Position numbers and translations under genes: made by a program
The notes under the pieces: model-generated
Database searches by the model: none
What the model was told of the DNA's origin: nothing
What the model saw: only the letters and a program-made list of their open reading frames with translations
Part shown: piece after piece, positions 35,225-47,308 of the stretch
Layout of the letters: each line of letters begins with the position of its first letter
Numbering within the stretch: the first letter of the stretch is position 1
Assembly (NCBI GenBank): GCA_029204225.1
Contig: CM055097.1
Coordinates: 37,873,106 to 37,937,105 of the forward strand
Length of the DNA: 64,000 bases
DNA from: Diphasiastrum complanatum
Taxonomy: Eukaryota > Streptophyta > Lycopodiopsida > Lycopodiales > Lycopodiaceae
Direction of reading: 5' to 3'

Positions 35225-36360
35225 GACCCTTTTGGTGCTTGGAACTCCTCTAATGCGTATAAACTCCTTCTTGGTACATCCTGGCTACATATGGCAAGTG
35301 TTGTCCAAGACTGAAAGCGCAGTAAAATCACCTTCGACAATAATGATAAACGAGACACTATTGACTCTACCGGGCACATCAAGCCAGCTAAGGTTTATGA
35401 TGACTGGACATCCACCACATTCAATGCCTCAGACAGTGGCCCAATCATGCCGAACGGACACTATACGAGATTAACTGATATCATCAATTGGGGCCAAGCA
35501 TTGGCCACAGTTGACTGTGCTGACTCTAATAGATGCCTAATAGAAACCGCCGAAGAAGACACAGTTATACTCCCGTCTTCTACGGACATAGAGACACCCA
35601 TAATTCCATTAATGATGATCGACCCGATTCCTATAGCCTGGTGCCCAGGAGAACCTAGTACTTATGTCGCCCACGTTTCGAAAGACGGTATCCTTTCGGA
35701 GAATGGTGAAGTGATGAGCAATGATCAAGTCCTCATGTATCTCAATAAAAAATGATATCTGCCTAAAACGATCCCCAAAGAGATTAAGTCAACAGGGCCA
35801 ATGGCTCATGTGCAACTCACATCCAAGGTAGTCAACAATGTGGCCTATCGACCCAGATCTAATGTCTACCAGTGGGACATGCTTCCACACCGCCTACACA
35901 AAATCCACAAAAACCTCGATTAAATAAAAACAAACAAATCATCGATGCAAAATTAATTGAGAGACAAAAACAAATGCGTGCCAAGCTAAAACAGCCCATC
36001 CAGCCGTTGTCGGAATCTCAAAAGGCCAATACGAACAACCAAGCTTCTGGCTCTAGTAGCTCATCCACATCAATAATTTTCAAAGTTCCTGAGAACTTTG
36101 TGGAACCCCCTTTTGACCTTCCACAACACTTCAAAGACTACACGCTTGATGACGTTGTCATCTTGTTGCCGCAACCACAAAGGGAGCCTACATCGGCCTC
36201 CACATCCTTCGAAGGACCTGCCAAGACCATCCAGTTGAATCTTAAAGATCCTAACAAGGAGATGAATCATCTAGCTTATGTTGGCGCCCACCTAATGCTA
36301 GGTCAACTTCTTAATCTAGAAACCTTACTCCGCAAATACAGAGATGCATTTGTCTAGAAT
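35225..36360 (+). pseudogene. Gypsy element D protease-linker region
   Basis: Starts in LLLGTSWLHMASVVQD (compare LLGRPWLRTAQVVH at 15.0 kb), then TRLTDIINWGQALATVDC, AHVSKDGILSENGEVMSND and the linker QHFKDYTLDDVVILLPQPQ leading to MLGQLLNLETLLRKYRDAFV. Frames change at least twice and stops occur at about 35753 and 36355. The active-site Asp of the protease lies outside the preserved part. Confidence 0.7.
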
Positions 36361-37146
36361 TATATTGAAATGAAGGGGGTCCCTCCTCATGAAGTAGTGG
36401 TCCATACTATACCATTAGAGGAGAACGCTAAGCCTATTAGGTCTACGCCGTATAGATGTAACCATGTTTATCATGAGCAGATCGATGAAGATATTAAGAA
36501 ATTGCTAGATGCTGGCTTCATGTATGAAGTCCAACATACTGATTGGGTATCGCCCATTGTGGTAGTACCCAAGAAAAACGGCTTCGTATCTGTGTTAATC
36601 TCAAAAATCTTAACGCGATATAAAGAGAGACCATTTCCTCTTACCCTTAACTACATGAATCCTTGATTGTCAGAAGCTGAAGCTTTCAGCTTCTTAGATG
36701 GGTTTAGTGGCTATTTCTTGGTCCAAATTGCTCCAGAAGATAGACACAAAACTGCATTTGCCATGGAATATGATGTATATGCCTACAATGTCATGCCCTT
36801 TGGCTTATGCAACGCCCCTTCCACCTTCCAACGCGTCATGCAAATGGCCTTCCAAAACTTGCTACACAAGATTGTCGAGATCTATCTTGATGACCTTGGT
36901 GTACATTCTTCTGCAAAAAAATAACTCAAAGCCATTGAAAAGATATTCATTCGATGTCGTAGGTTTGGTATATCACTAAACCCTAAAAAATGTCAAATCT
37001 GGGCCACCCATGGAGTTGTCCTTGGACATATTATTTCCAAGGATGGTATTTCTACCGATTCATCCAAGATCAAGGTTATAGTTGAGATGCCTTTACCCAC
37101 AATGGTGAAAGAAGTTTACGTGTTCCTAGGCCATACTAACTATTAC
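36361..37146 (+). pseudogene. Gypsy element D reverse transcriptase
   Basis: EVVVHTIPLEENAKPI, HTDWVSPIVVVPKKNG, a frameshift and loss near 36590-36665, then FSFLDGFSGYFLVQI, VMPFGLCNAPSTFQRVM, IYLDDLGVHS (YLDD intact) and NPKKCQIWATHGVVLGH. It ends in FLGHTNYYR at about 37146 where a copia fragment is inserted. Confidence 0.9.
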
Positions 37147-37430
37147 CGCATCTTTATAATGTCCCGAAGGACAACATGAAGAAACTTGAGAAGCATTCTT
37201 TTAAAACAATTTTTGTTGGCTATTGCAATTCTGATGGAATGTACAAACTGTATAACATAGAAACCTGTAAAGTTTTCACTAATAGGGATGTGACATTTAT
37301 CGAAGATCAGTTTATTGATTTGAAGGGCAAGGGCCAAATACAGTCCACAATTTCTGCCCTGACAACTGACTCTTCTCAGAAGACAATTTCCATTCTTTCA
37401 TGTAGTCACCCTATATAGTCAGATCTAGAA
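37147..37430 (+). pseudogene. Copia integrase-end fragment inside gypsy RNase H
   Basis: Encodes KKLEKHSFKTIFVGYCNSDG, MYKLYNIETCKVFTNRDVTF and a linker, the part between copia integrase and RT. It replaces the front of the gypsy RNase H on the same strand, without LTRs. Confidence 0.75.
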
Positions 37431-37439
37431 GAAGATGAA

Positions 37440-38960
37440 GAGACTACAATTCAGGAGCAGTCAATGTGTCCGACATGCCCGGCATAGGGGACGAATAGCT
37501 CGATGGCTACTGATTTTGGAGGAATTTAATTTTTGTGTAATTGTTCGGAAAGGGACCCAACATTTCATGGCGGATCACCTTTCCAGACTACCAAGTGCTG
37601 AAAAAACAACTGCACCAGTCAACGATGATCTTCCTGATGCGTGCCTTTTTCAGATGATGCCACACCCCTATGGGCTGAGAAAATCACTCAGTTCCTCACA
37701 ATAGGCTGACTAGAAGAAGGCCTGAGTACAACGGAAATTTTTTTTTTTTAATAAAAGCAGCGCCCTTTTAGTTAATTGCGGGACAACTTTACAAAAGGGG
37801 CATTGACGACATTATTCGATGATGTGCTTATGAATCTGAGATACGACCGATAATATCTCAGGCGCATGAGGGCATTGGAGGTGGTCACTTTTCTGCCAAA
37901 GCCATAGCGAAGAGTATCCTTAGAGCGGGATTCTGGTGGCCATCTTTGTTTAAAGACACGTTTGCTGTCATTAAAGCATGTGATCTCTGTCAACGCACAA
38001 AGAAAAATACCAAAGCAGACTTCACACCATTGACCCCCATTATAGAAGGCGAAGCTTTCCATAAGTGGGGGATTGACTTTGTTGGACCAATCAGTCCAGC
38101 AACAAAACATACCCAAGCTTGATACATCCTCATAGCCACCGATTACGCCACTAAGTGGGTGGAGGCTCGAGCAACGAAGGACGCCAACGCAAAAATAGTT
38201 GCACATTTTCTTTACGAAAACATTATTACCCATTTTGGCTGTCCCATTGAGCTTATTAGTGATCACGACATGTATTTTTTAAAGCCTATCATTGATAATC
38301 TCCTACGCCATTATCTTGTCGTTCATAGAAAAAGTACTCCGTACTATCCTAGGTGTAATGGCCAGGCTGACTCAACTAACAAGACGATCTGTAAAATTCT
38401 AACCAAGATAGTTGAAACCAATCGCTCTGATTGGGAAACAAAATTTTTCTCAGCTATCTGGGCTTACCGCACCACCCCAAAGAAAGCCACTGGGAAGGTT
38501 ACACCTTTCCACTTAGTATATGGTCAAGAAGTGGTAATGCCCGTAGAATTCTTAGTACCTTCGCTAAGAGTTACGAAAGCTTTTTTAACAGATCTCTGTG
38601 AAAAGGCCTCAATCGAACAACAAGTCAAAACAAGATTGTTTACGTTAGCCCAGTTATGCGAAACAAGACTAATATCTTATCATGCACAACTAGTTAACAA
38701 ACGATGCCAAAAGGCCTGGCATGATCGTCACCTACGCAATAAAGATCTCCACTTAGGTGACCAGGTGCTTCTTTATACATCAAAGAAGCACCCCGGCAAG
38801 TTGAAGTTCAGAAGTTAGGGGCCATACATTATTAATAAAATTTTTCCTAATGGTGCCGTCCAATTACAAACACTTGACGGGATACTTCTAGACACTGTCG
38901 TAAACGGTGGTCGTCTACGGCGGTATTACAAAGAGTTGTTCTTTGTTGACCCAATTTAAC
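37440..38960 (+). pseudogene. Gypsy element D RNase H end and integrase
   Basis: RNase H tail (RKGTQHFMADHLSRLPS), the zinc domain (HEGIGGGHFS..CDLCQRTKK), then KWGIDFVGPIS, LISDHDMYFL, NGQADSTNK, AIWAYRTTPKKATGKVTPF, GDQVLLYTSKKHPGKL and GGRLRRYYKELFFVDPI to the stop. The usual catalytic Glu in NGQAEST is Asp (GAC near 38370). Stops near 37817, 38122 and 38816. Confidence 0.9.
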
Positions 38961-39460
38961 ATCTTTTTCTAGTACATATTCTACATTTTTCTATGTTTAT
39001 TATTTTTAATTTAATTTTTATTTTTATTACTTGTACTTCTAGTTTTGCATGTCTTCTTTTTATGTCTCTTCTATGCATTTTTTTCCTTCCTGTACATACT
39101 CATGGGTCATGAAGGTTCTAGGTCAACAATTGCTTCTCCCACTTTGGCCACCTCATCTCTGTGACTAACTGGTATCTCCAGCATACAAACATCTCTGGGA
39201 ATACACTCTTTTCATAAAAAACTTCTACTCTGTGCCTCAATTATATTTTTTCACCCTTGAAGTTCTTCACTTGAATACCACAGATCCATTCCTTCATATT
39301 GAAAATTTGATCAATCTCAACCGACGGGATCCACTTCAATCTCAACCGACGGCCTTCAGTTCAATCTTGACCGACACATTTTTATTAGAACTCAACCAAC
39401 GTGACGCCCTTTAAATCTCGACCGACGCTACACACACGTCCCATCGCGGCCGCGCCGACC
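38961..39460. other. Spacer with CTCAACCGACG repeats
   Basis: No gene. Six or so imperfect copies of CTCAACCGACG/CTCGACCGACG lie between 39318 and 39428. The same word family returns at 40030-40210. Confidence 0.5.
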
Positions 39461-39462
39461 CG

Positions 39463-39735
39463 ATGGCGTCCATAAATCCTCCCATTTTGAACACTTTTTC
39501 ACCTCAGCGACATGCGACCTTGGAGCTCCTGGCGAAAGAAATCTCTAGCGATTTTGCGAACACCCTCCACGATCTTGGCGCTCTTTCATCCAGTGCCTCC
39601 ATCACCGTGTCTACACCATCCCCACCCGTTTTCAGCAAACCTCATCCGAGTTCCACAAAGAGCGCCATCACAGACAATATCCAAACCTCAGATCGCCAGA
39701 GGAGCACCACATCGTCTTTCATATTTTCACGCTGA
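39463..39735 (+). other. Short Ser/Pro-rich ORF, unknown
   Basis: 90 codons beginning MASINPPILNTFSPQRHATL, Ser/Thr/Pro-rich in the second half. It lies between gypsy element D and the next LTR. Possibly a 3' ORF of a gypsy element; I do not recognise it and no homologue occurs elsewhere in the window. Confidence 0.2.
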
Positions 39736-40025
39736 GGGGTAGTGTCATGCAAGCTCTCAGAATGCTTCCATGACACTATTGAACATCACCAGTTATTCTG
39801 CATATCCCACTATTTTACCCTATCCAAACACCTGCCTTAACCGCTAGTCACCTTCTTTACATTTCTTCATCTGTTCCACTTCGTTACACCCAAATACCAA
39901 AAGTCCTCTTTTCGCCACTCCTAAAACCCATTCTGCACGCCCTACTTACCTTCCCACAGCACCTCCACTTCCCATCCACAGTTCCCCCAGTTACCTCTTT
40001 CTCACCATCGCTCCTTCCCATTAAT

Positions 40026-40213
40026 CCATACACTCTCATCTCAGCCGACGCCATACACTCCATCTCAGCCGACGCCATACACTCCATCTCAACTGACACC
40101 ATACACTCCTATCTCAACCGATGCCATACACTCCAATCTCAGCCGACGCCATACACGCCATACACTCCCATCTCAGCCGATGCCATACACCCCATCTCAG
40201 TCGACGCCATACA
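40026..40213. repeat. 24-base minisatellite
   Basis: About eight imperfect copies of CATCTCAGCCGACGCCATAC plus four bases, ending exactly where the LTR at 40215 begins. Confidence 0.85.
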
Positions 40214-40214
40214 C

Positions 40215-41036
40215 TGTTGGGGGTATTTCCAACAAAGTGTAAATAAATAAAATCCTCCAATAAAATGTGTTGCGAGGGCATGGCATCTTGCGTGTATAAG
40301 TCCATAGCCCAATGAGCACGCAATTGAAGTTGTAAATAAAATAAACTTGACTTAAGCCTTGTAATTAAAATAAAACTAGAGGCCCAATGTCATTTTTAAA
40401 CTTAGAGATCACTTTTTAGAGTTGGGTCCAAATTGGGACTCACATGAATCTTGTGATTCTAATGTACTTTTTGTGGACCCTTGGATCAAGTTGGGTCCAA
40501 GATGAATGGTTAGGATCATTGTGAATATTAGCCAATAAGATTGAGGGGCAAGGGCCTTCCCCATTTTATAAAAAGGCACCATTTGTACACTATTTCCATG
40601 CTTAATGAGAAGGAGGAAACTCTACCATTTTTGGAAGAGAAGCATCCTCATTTGCTATTCACTACTTGCTAATGCTCTTGATTGTGTTTTCCATTGCTTT
40701 CTATTTTCATGTTTATTGTTTGCCATAGTGAATGCTTTTCCATTAGCAAGCATAAGGAGCATTTGAGCTAACCTCCACCCTCACTCTCTATCTCTCTCTC
40801 TTTCTCTCTTCTCTTCTCAACCTCTTCTTTTCTATCCCTTCCATTCACCCAACTATGATGAATGTTAGTGTAGAGGAGTAGAGTTAAAGAGGAGTAGCAT
40901 AGTGGTGAGTAGAGTTAAGGGAGAAAGTAGGAATTTAACTAAAAGTAGCATCTATGCATAGTTAGGCACCTATCCAGTGATCTAACCTTTGTTGACAGGC
41001 AGAAGGGCTATACTACGAGAGATCTTCGACCCCGCA
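40215..41036 (+). repeat. 5' LTR of gypsy element X
   Basis: TGTTGGGGGTATT..CCCCGCA, 822 bases, followed at once by a primer site. It is the best preserved member of an LTR family also seen at 2140-2700, 2975-3130, 46468-47308 and 60348-60981. It contains a TTTTATAAAAAGG promoter-like word near 40564 and a CT-rich tract near 40780-40830. Confidence 0.85.
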
Positions 41037-41037
41037 G

Positions 41038-41055
41038 TGGCGCCGTTGTCGGGGA
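41038..41055 (+). promoter_or_regulatory. Primer-binding site, tRNA-Asp type
   Basis: TGGCGCCGTTGTCGGGGA differs at one base from the tRNA-Asp-complementary site used by plant Athila/Tat-type gypsy elements. Confidence 0.75.
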
Positions 41056-42071
41056 TAGCTTTCCACTAACTAGTTTAGTTGCATTTTAGCTATTTTCTTG
41101 TTTTTTAGAGTAGTTTAGGTAGAGTTTTGGGAGTTTAGAGTTAGTTTTCTGTATTTTTTTGTGTTTGGAATGTTCACAGCTAGCGGAGGAGGTGTGAGTG
41201 GGTAGAGGAGGCCCTGAACAACTTCTAAGGGCTTGAAATACAAACCAATCATCCAAAAAACTCAAAAAACACACCAATCTGTATTTTGGAGGGAAAAAGA
41301 GCCAAAAAAAACTCATCAAATTTTTATATCTCCAGAATCAGTGGGAATTAACCCTTGCATGACTAGCCGTAGCTCCAGGGTACTGTCCCAGACCTACATG
41401 GAAGCCTGCGAGAGTTAGTTCCAAGCAGATTGTAAAAATTAGAGAAAAATCATAAAAAATTTAAAAAACCTTTGAAAAAATCCAAAAAAAATTCAAATCT
41501 TTATAAGAACTCTCGTAGAGCCCTCTGAAGTTCCATCTCAGTGAGACCAGGACACAGAGAAGCTTGCGAGAGTTAGTTCGATGATTAAGTGCCTGTGCGA
41601 GAGTTCCCAGTGAAAAAAAGACGGGAAAGTACCAGTGAACCCTCGCAGACAGTGAAATTTTCAATTTTAGTGATCAAGAACTCTCGTAAAGGATTCTAAA
41701 GTTCCATCTCAGTGAGACCAGGACACAAAAAAACGTGTGAGAGTTAGTTTGATTCCGGACCCTCTCAATCGATTCAGAATGTCAAATTACATTAGTGATG
41801 AAGCCTGCGAGAGTTAGTATGAAGATCTGGTGAAGATCAAGCACAAAAAGTGATTTTGAACTCTCGTAGACAGTGAAATTTTCACTTCTTGCGAGAGTTA
41901 ACTCTCGGAGAAAATTCTATAGTGAGACTTGACCCAGATCCAGCTATTGTGAAGCTTGCGAGAGTTACTTCCCAGGGATCTAAAAGATATCAAGGTTTTT
42001 ACCTGCAAAAATAGCTAAAGAACCCTCGCACAGCCAACTCTCGCACAAGATAATTCTCGCAGACTAGATCA
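41056..42071 (+). repeat. Leader of gypsy element X with GCGAGAGTTA repeats
   Basis: A 1-kb untranslated leader in which CTGCGAGAGTTAGTTC/AACTCTCGTAGA words recur more than ten times between 41400 and 42060 in both orientations. The leader of the inverted partner (45.3-46.4 kb) has degenerate equivalents. Such hairpins could act in RNA packaging, but that is inference. Confidence 0.6.
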
Positions 42072-43250
42072 GTGGAAAGATCTACATCAGATCCAACTAC
42101 TTTTAAAATCTCAAGTCAATCAATGCAAGGAGAAAAAAGTTATAAAGAAAAAACCACCACAAAAGGCCTAAAATTCATTCCGGCCGATCAGATCGATCAG
42201 ATCTTTGAAGATCCAGACTACATCCTATTGTATAAGCGAGATCCAATTACTTTGGAATCCACCATCGGATAAATCTGAGATCAGGACGATCAATAGCACG
42301 AAGGATAGCAAAGCAGGCACCACACTTTCCCAGATTAGCAGCTGTGCAACAAGAGGCAGAACCGGAACCAGCACCAATGGATCCAATGGGCCAACCTGTA
42401 CCTATCACACCCTTGCATGTAGTTCAAAGAGCACCACGGATGGAGATACCAAAATACGACGGATCCTCAGATACCATCCGATTCCTCCAGATCTACGAGC
42501 AAGCTTGTGAAATCTACGGCAAACGGACACTTGCGGAGAAGCTGATGCTATTCCCTATGTCCTTACTTGCAGTGGCTCAGGATTGGTTTTTCAACCTGTT
42601 AGAGGAAGAGAAATCCACCTGGGAAGCGGTTAAAACGGCTCTCATTACGTGCTATAAACCAAGAAAGTTCTTGGAAGACCCGTTTCTCCTGCTAAGCAAA
42701 GTCAAGATGGGAAAACGAGAAAGGGTCCGAGATTATATTGAACGGGTCAAACATCTACAATCTGAGTGTAGTGCAGCCCTGACTCTCGATCATGCAGTGA
42801 TCATGTGGTTCCTAGTCGGGTTACCATGAAGTATCAGAAGAAAACTGAAAAGACGGGAGCAGTACGCTACTCTGCAAGAAGCTATGGAAGATGCCATCAG
42901 GGAAGAGGATGAGGGATCTGACAACAAATATCCTTCCACCCACACTCCTACTCCCTCGATTGCATCATCATCATCAAACGCATCTGCTCTATCCATAGAA
43001 CAACTGTTGGAGCAAATGACAAAATTACACAAACAACAGATGGAGCAACTTACGACGTAGTTTGACCAGAAACTGAAGGCCTTACAAGGAACTGTAGCAG
43101 TAACTCCACATCAACCGGAACCAACCTAGCTGCAGTATCCTCGACGAGAAAATGTATGGTGTTCAATATGCACGCAAAACCATATAGCGAACGAGTGTCT
43201 AGTCCTAAAGCAAAATCTGAGACTGACACATAGATTCTGCCATCTGTGCA
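42072..43250 (+). pseudogene. Gypsy element X gag
   Basis: Core gag: MEIPKYDGSSDTIRFLQIYE, AEKLMLFPMSLLAVAQDWFF, EEEKSTWEAVKTALITCYKP, KVKMGKRERVRDYIERVKHL, ALTLDHAVIMWFLVGLP, then KLHKQQMEQLTT and the first knuckle CSICTQNHIANEC. Stops at 42829, 43060 and 43126. Sequence is cut at 43250 by a copia 3' end. Confidence 0.85.
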
Positions 43251-43357
43251 TTCTCACAAAGCCACTTTGCAAAAGTGCCTTCTCAAAGCATACATCTAAT
43301 CTTGGTCTTATTTCAAGATTGATGCTTGATCCACATTAGATACATTTTTAGGAGGAG
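43251..43357 (+). pseudogene. Copia 3' internal end
   Basis: About 100 bases matching the segment before the 3' LTR of the complete copia at 53470-53576 (AGCATACATCTAATCTTGG, TTTTTAGGAGGAG polypurine end). Confidence 0.65.
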
Positions 43358-43971
43358 TGTCAAAATATTGGAAAAATCTATCTAATGTTGTAAGTAGGGG
43401 TCCTAAAAATGCCAAAGATGAATTGAGCTCTTTTGGCTTAGTAAAGACCCATTTTAGAATAAAATATTCAAGGTAGGTAGAAGTAGAAACTCGAGCTACC
43501 ATAGGAATTGCCATTTGTACTTTGCATGCCACATTTAATACATGAAAAGACTAGGTGGCACAATTAGACATAGTGAGATGGCTTGAATAAGTCTAGATAG
43601 CTTGAGAGGTGGATTCATAACTCCAATTCAACTCAAACTAGGAGGAGAGTCCATGGATCTATATATATGTGATGTACTCCCATTGAGAAAATGATGAAAT
43701 TTGTGTGTAATGCAAATTTGGAGACTAAGTTCTTTGTGCTCTCTCTCTCTACTCAAGTTTTGTACTTTCATTTTCTCTCTCTAGCCGAGTTGAGGCATTT
43801 ATTGTGCTTAATTTCATGTTTTGTTGACAGATCTTTCTTGTAACACAATAATATTTCTTGTATGATCAGCTTTCCTATTGTCAATCAATGTTAGTCTGAT
43901 CTTTATGGTATTATTGGGCTTAAGAGATCAAAAATACATGTGTAGGGCATCCCACACGTGTGAATTCAACA
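43358..43971 (+). repeat. Copia 3' LTR lying between two gypsy gags
   Basis: TGTCAAAATATTGG to CACACGTGTGAATTCAACA, 614 bases, sharing the ending of the LTRs at 48080 and 53577. It marks the centre of the head-to-head gypsy arrangement. Confidence 0.7.
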
Positions 43972-43972
43972 A

Positions 43973-45263
43973 TACCACTGATGTTGCTCATGTTGGGGTG
44001 GTGGTTGTTGTTCTGCTACTGCCAGATTTACATGAGCCATTTGATTATTAATTGTCCCAGGTGGTGCAGGTAAGGCCATGCGTTCTTGATTATTTTGCAC
44101 GTCGTACCGTGGTGCTACCGTGGTGCCGCATTCGGTGCTCCCTGATGGTAAGGATAAGAGATCCGGTATTGATTTCTTTTTTGTTGTATGATCCGCGAGT
44201 TGAATGGGAACAATGTCGTTTTGTGCGAAGATGCATTGCATAGGTGGCAAAACCTCTGTGTTAGTTTGAGATTTTGTTTCAAAACTAGACACTCATTCGC
44301 TGTATAGTTTTGAGTACAAATTGAATACCATACATTCTCTCAATGAGGATATTGTAGTTGGTTCTATTCCGGTGGATTTGGAGTTGGTGTTACACATCCT
44401 TGCAAGGCCTTCAATTTCTGATCAAACTATGTCATAAGTTGCTCCATCTACTGCTTGTGTAACTTTGTCATTTGCTCCATCAGCAGATCTGTTGATATGT
44501 TGGAAGCGTTGGATGATGATGTTATCAAGGGAGTAGGATTAGGGGTAGTCGGATATGATTCATCGTATGAACTCTCATCTTCTTCCCAGATGGCGTCTTT
44601 CATTGCTTCTTGCAATGTAGCGTATTGCTCTCGTCTTTTGAGTTCTCTTCTGATACTCTATGGTAACCCCACGAAGAACCACATAATGACCGCGTGATCG
44701 GGAGTTAGGGCTGTGTTGCATTCGGATCTTAAATGCTTGGCCCGTTCAATCTAGTCCCTGACCCTTTTTCTCTTTCCCATTTTGACCTTGCTCAACAGGA
44801 GAAACAGATCTTCCAAGAACTTCCTTAGTTTAAAGCGTGCAATGAGAGCCACTTTAACCCCTTCCCAAGTGGACTTTTCTTCGTTTGAGAGATTAAAAAA
44901 CTAGTCATGTACTGCCATAATTAGTGACATTGGAAACAATATCAACTTTTCTGCCAGTGTCCGCTCGCCATAGATCTCACACGCTTGCTCGTAGATCTAG
45001 AGGAATCTGATCGGATTTGATGATCCATCATATTTTGGCATCTTGAGTCGAGGTCCTCTCCAAACTGCTTGTAGGGGTGCGACATGAACAGGAGGGTCCA
45101 TGGGATTCATTTCTGCTGCTTCTACCTCGATTTGTGCAGCTGTAACTCTGGGGAGGTTTGGAGCTTGATTTGCAATCCTTCTGGGTGATGATCGTCCGGA
45201 TCTCAGATTCATTTGATGGAGACGTCTAGGGTAGCTGGATTTTGATGGATCTATGGAATTCAA
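43973..45263 (-). pseudogene. Gypsy element Y gag, inverted relative to X
   Basis: Reading from 45263: NLRSGRSSPRRIANQAP, LKMPKYDGSSNPIRFL, YEQACEIYGERTLAEKL, EEKSTWEGVKVALIARF, KVKMGKRKRVRD, DHAVIMWFFVGLP, EQMTKLHKQQMEQLMT and CSICTQNYTANEC. Same domain order as X, more stops, opposite strand. Confidence 0.8.
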
Positions 45264-46440
45264 TCTAGACCTTAAAGGATCAAATTAATTTGGTTGGCAA
45301 AAGTGTGATTCTAGACCTCTTACGGTGGTTTTTCCTTGATAACTTTTTAATCCTTGCTCCGATTGGCCTGAGATTTTCACAATAGCTGGATCTGGTGTAG
45401 ATCTAATTATTGATTTGGTCTGTGAATGTTACTTGTGCGAGGGATGGCTATGCAAAGGTCCTTTTGCTATTTTGCAGTCAAAAATCTTGATTTCTTCAGA
45501 TCTGTTGGGAATTAACTTTAATAGGCTTGTCAACGACTGGATCTGGGATGGATCTAACTTTGTTCCAAGCGTGCAAGGTTCTCTCTTATAGATCAGAAAG
45601 TTATGGCTATCTACGAAGGCTTAAAAACACTTTTTTGGTCACAGATCAGTCATCTTTGGCAACTAACATTTGCAGGCTTCATCACTAATGGAAAAAGATA
45701 ATTTGAAGACATTCGGATGGTCTACGAAGGTTACTTCTGCAAGGATTAATGGATCTTCAGATTCTAGTGATTTTTAGGCACTCAAGTCCAATTTTTTGCT
45801 CATTGGAATCAAACTAACCTTCACAGACTCTTCTGTGTCCTTGTTTCGTTTAGATGAAATTTCAAATTTCTTTACAAAGGTTCTTGGCCACTGGAACTGC
45901 AACTTTGGGTGTCTGTGAGGGTTCAGGCTGATTTTTACATTTTTTTTTTCACTGAAAACCTTCGCAAAGAGTACTTAAACTGAGAACTAACCTTCGCAAG
46001 TTTCTTTGTGCCTTGGTCTTAGTAAGATGGAACTTCAGAGAGCTCTGTGAAGGTTCTTATGAAGGTCTAATTTGTTTTTAGTTTTTCAAGGGGTTTTTGA
46101 ATTTTTTATGGTCTTTTTGAGTTTTTTCAAGATTTGTTTGGTAGGAACCTTCACAGGCTTCTATGCAGGTCTGGGACAATACCTTGGAGCTGCTGCCAGT
46201 CGTGAGAAGGTTGGATCAGGAGTTCAGATTTGAGGTCTTCAATGTCTCTTGATTTTTTGGTTTTCATTCGGATGTCAAGCCCTTAGAGACTGTTTTGGGT
46301 CTCCACTACCCTCTCACACCTCATGTGCTAGCTGAGAATAGTCCAACACAAGAAATCACACAAAAAAGTTAAATCTATCCCAAAAACACTCTAAAAAAAA
46401 AAAAAACAACTAAAAATACAACTAAACTAGTTAGTGAAAC
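45264..46440 (-). other. Leader of gypsy element Y
   Basis: Non-coding counterpart of the X leader, with degenerate AACCTTCGCAAG/AACCTTCACAG repeats in place of the GCGAGAGTTA words. Confidence 0.55.
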
Positions 46441-46646
46441 CTATCCCTGACAACGACTCAATTGGTGAGCAGCCCTTCCGCCTGTCAAAGAGGGTTAGAA
46501 CACCAGATAGGTACCTAACTATATCTAGTTGCTAGATTTAGATGCATTCTACTCTTTTCCCTAACTCTACTCCACTTTAACACTACCCCCACTAACTCAA
46601 ATCCACTTAATACTATTTCCCCTTAACTCTAACCACATGCATTCAT

Positions 46647-46725
<79 letters not shown>

Positions 46726-47308
46726 GAGAGTAGAGATGGAGAGTTGAGATGAAGGTTAGCTCAAATGCTCAATGTCATGCTTATAGAGAAAACTTAACTA
46801 GCACAAAACAAAGACATGGAAACTAGAAACAACAAACAAATCATAACAAGAGCATAAGCAAAAATGAGGATGCTTGAGCTCGCAAAATTGTAGAGTCTCC
46901 TCCTCTCTATTAAGCATGAAAATGGGTTACAAATGGTGCCCTTTTATCTTTGGGGTGGCCCCTGCCCCTTGCTTCTTATTGGCTACTTGCAAAAGATGGT
47001 ATCGTAATCCACACCATCCACAAGAAACACAAATGAATCTATGGTGTAGGAAGAAACACACCCCACCTACCACCATTTGACTTTTGACTAATCTCAAAAA
47101 CTTAGTAACTTAACTTAAGCTTAACTTTGGACTTCTAATATTATTTTAATTACATGGCCCAAAGTCAAGTTTATTTCCAAAATTCTATATTTACAATCTC
47201 ATTGGGCCATGGGCTTATACACGCAAGATGCCACGACCCTCGCAACTATTTCTACTAACTTTGACTTTGTTTTTATTTACACGCGTGGTGCGAATACCCC
47301 CAAAACCA
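46441..47308 (-). repeat. Primer site and LTR of gypsy element Y
   Basis: The reverse complement of 46441-46465 is a degraded match to the tRNA-Asp primer site of X. The LTR then runs to GGGGGTATTCGCACC near 47300. A long (GA)n tract occupies about 46652-46730. It aligns along its length with the LTR at 40215. Confidence 0.75.

Noticed and set aside
35225-38960. Treating gypsy element D as a functional element
   Set aside because: Frameshifts, stops, an inserted copia fragment replacing part of RNase H, and a changed catalytic Glu.
39884-40323. Reverse frames with MECMASAEMECMASAEM repeats
   Set aside because: Translation of the 24-base minisatellite at 40026-40213.
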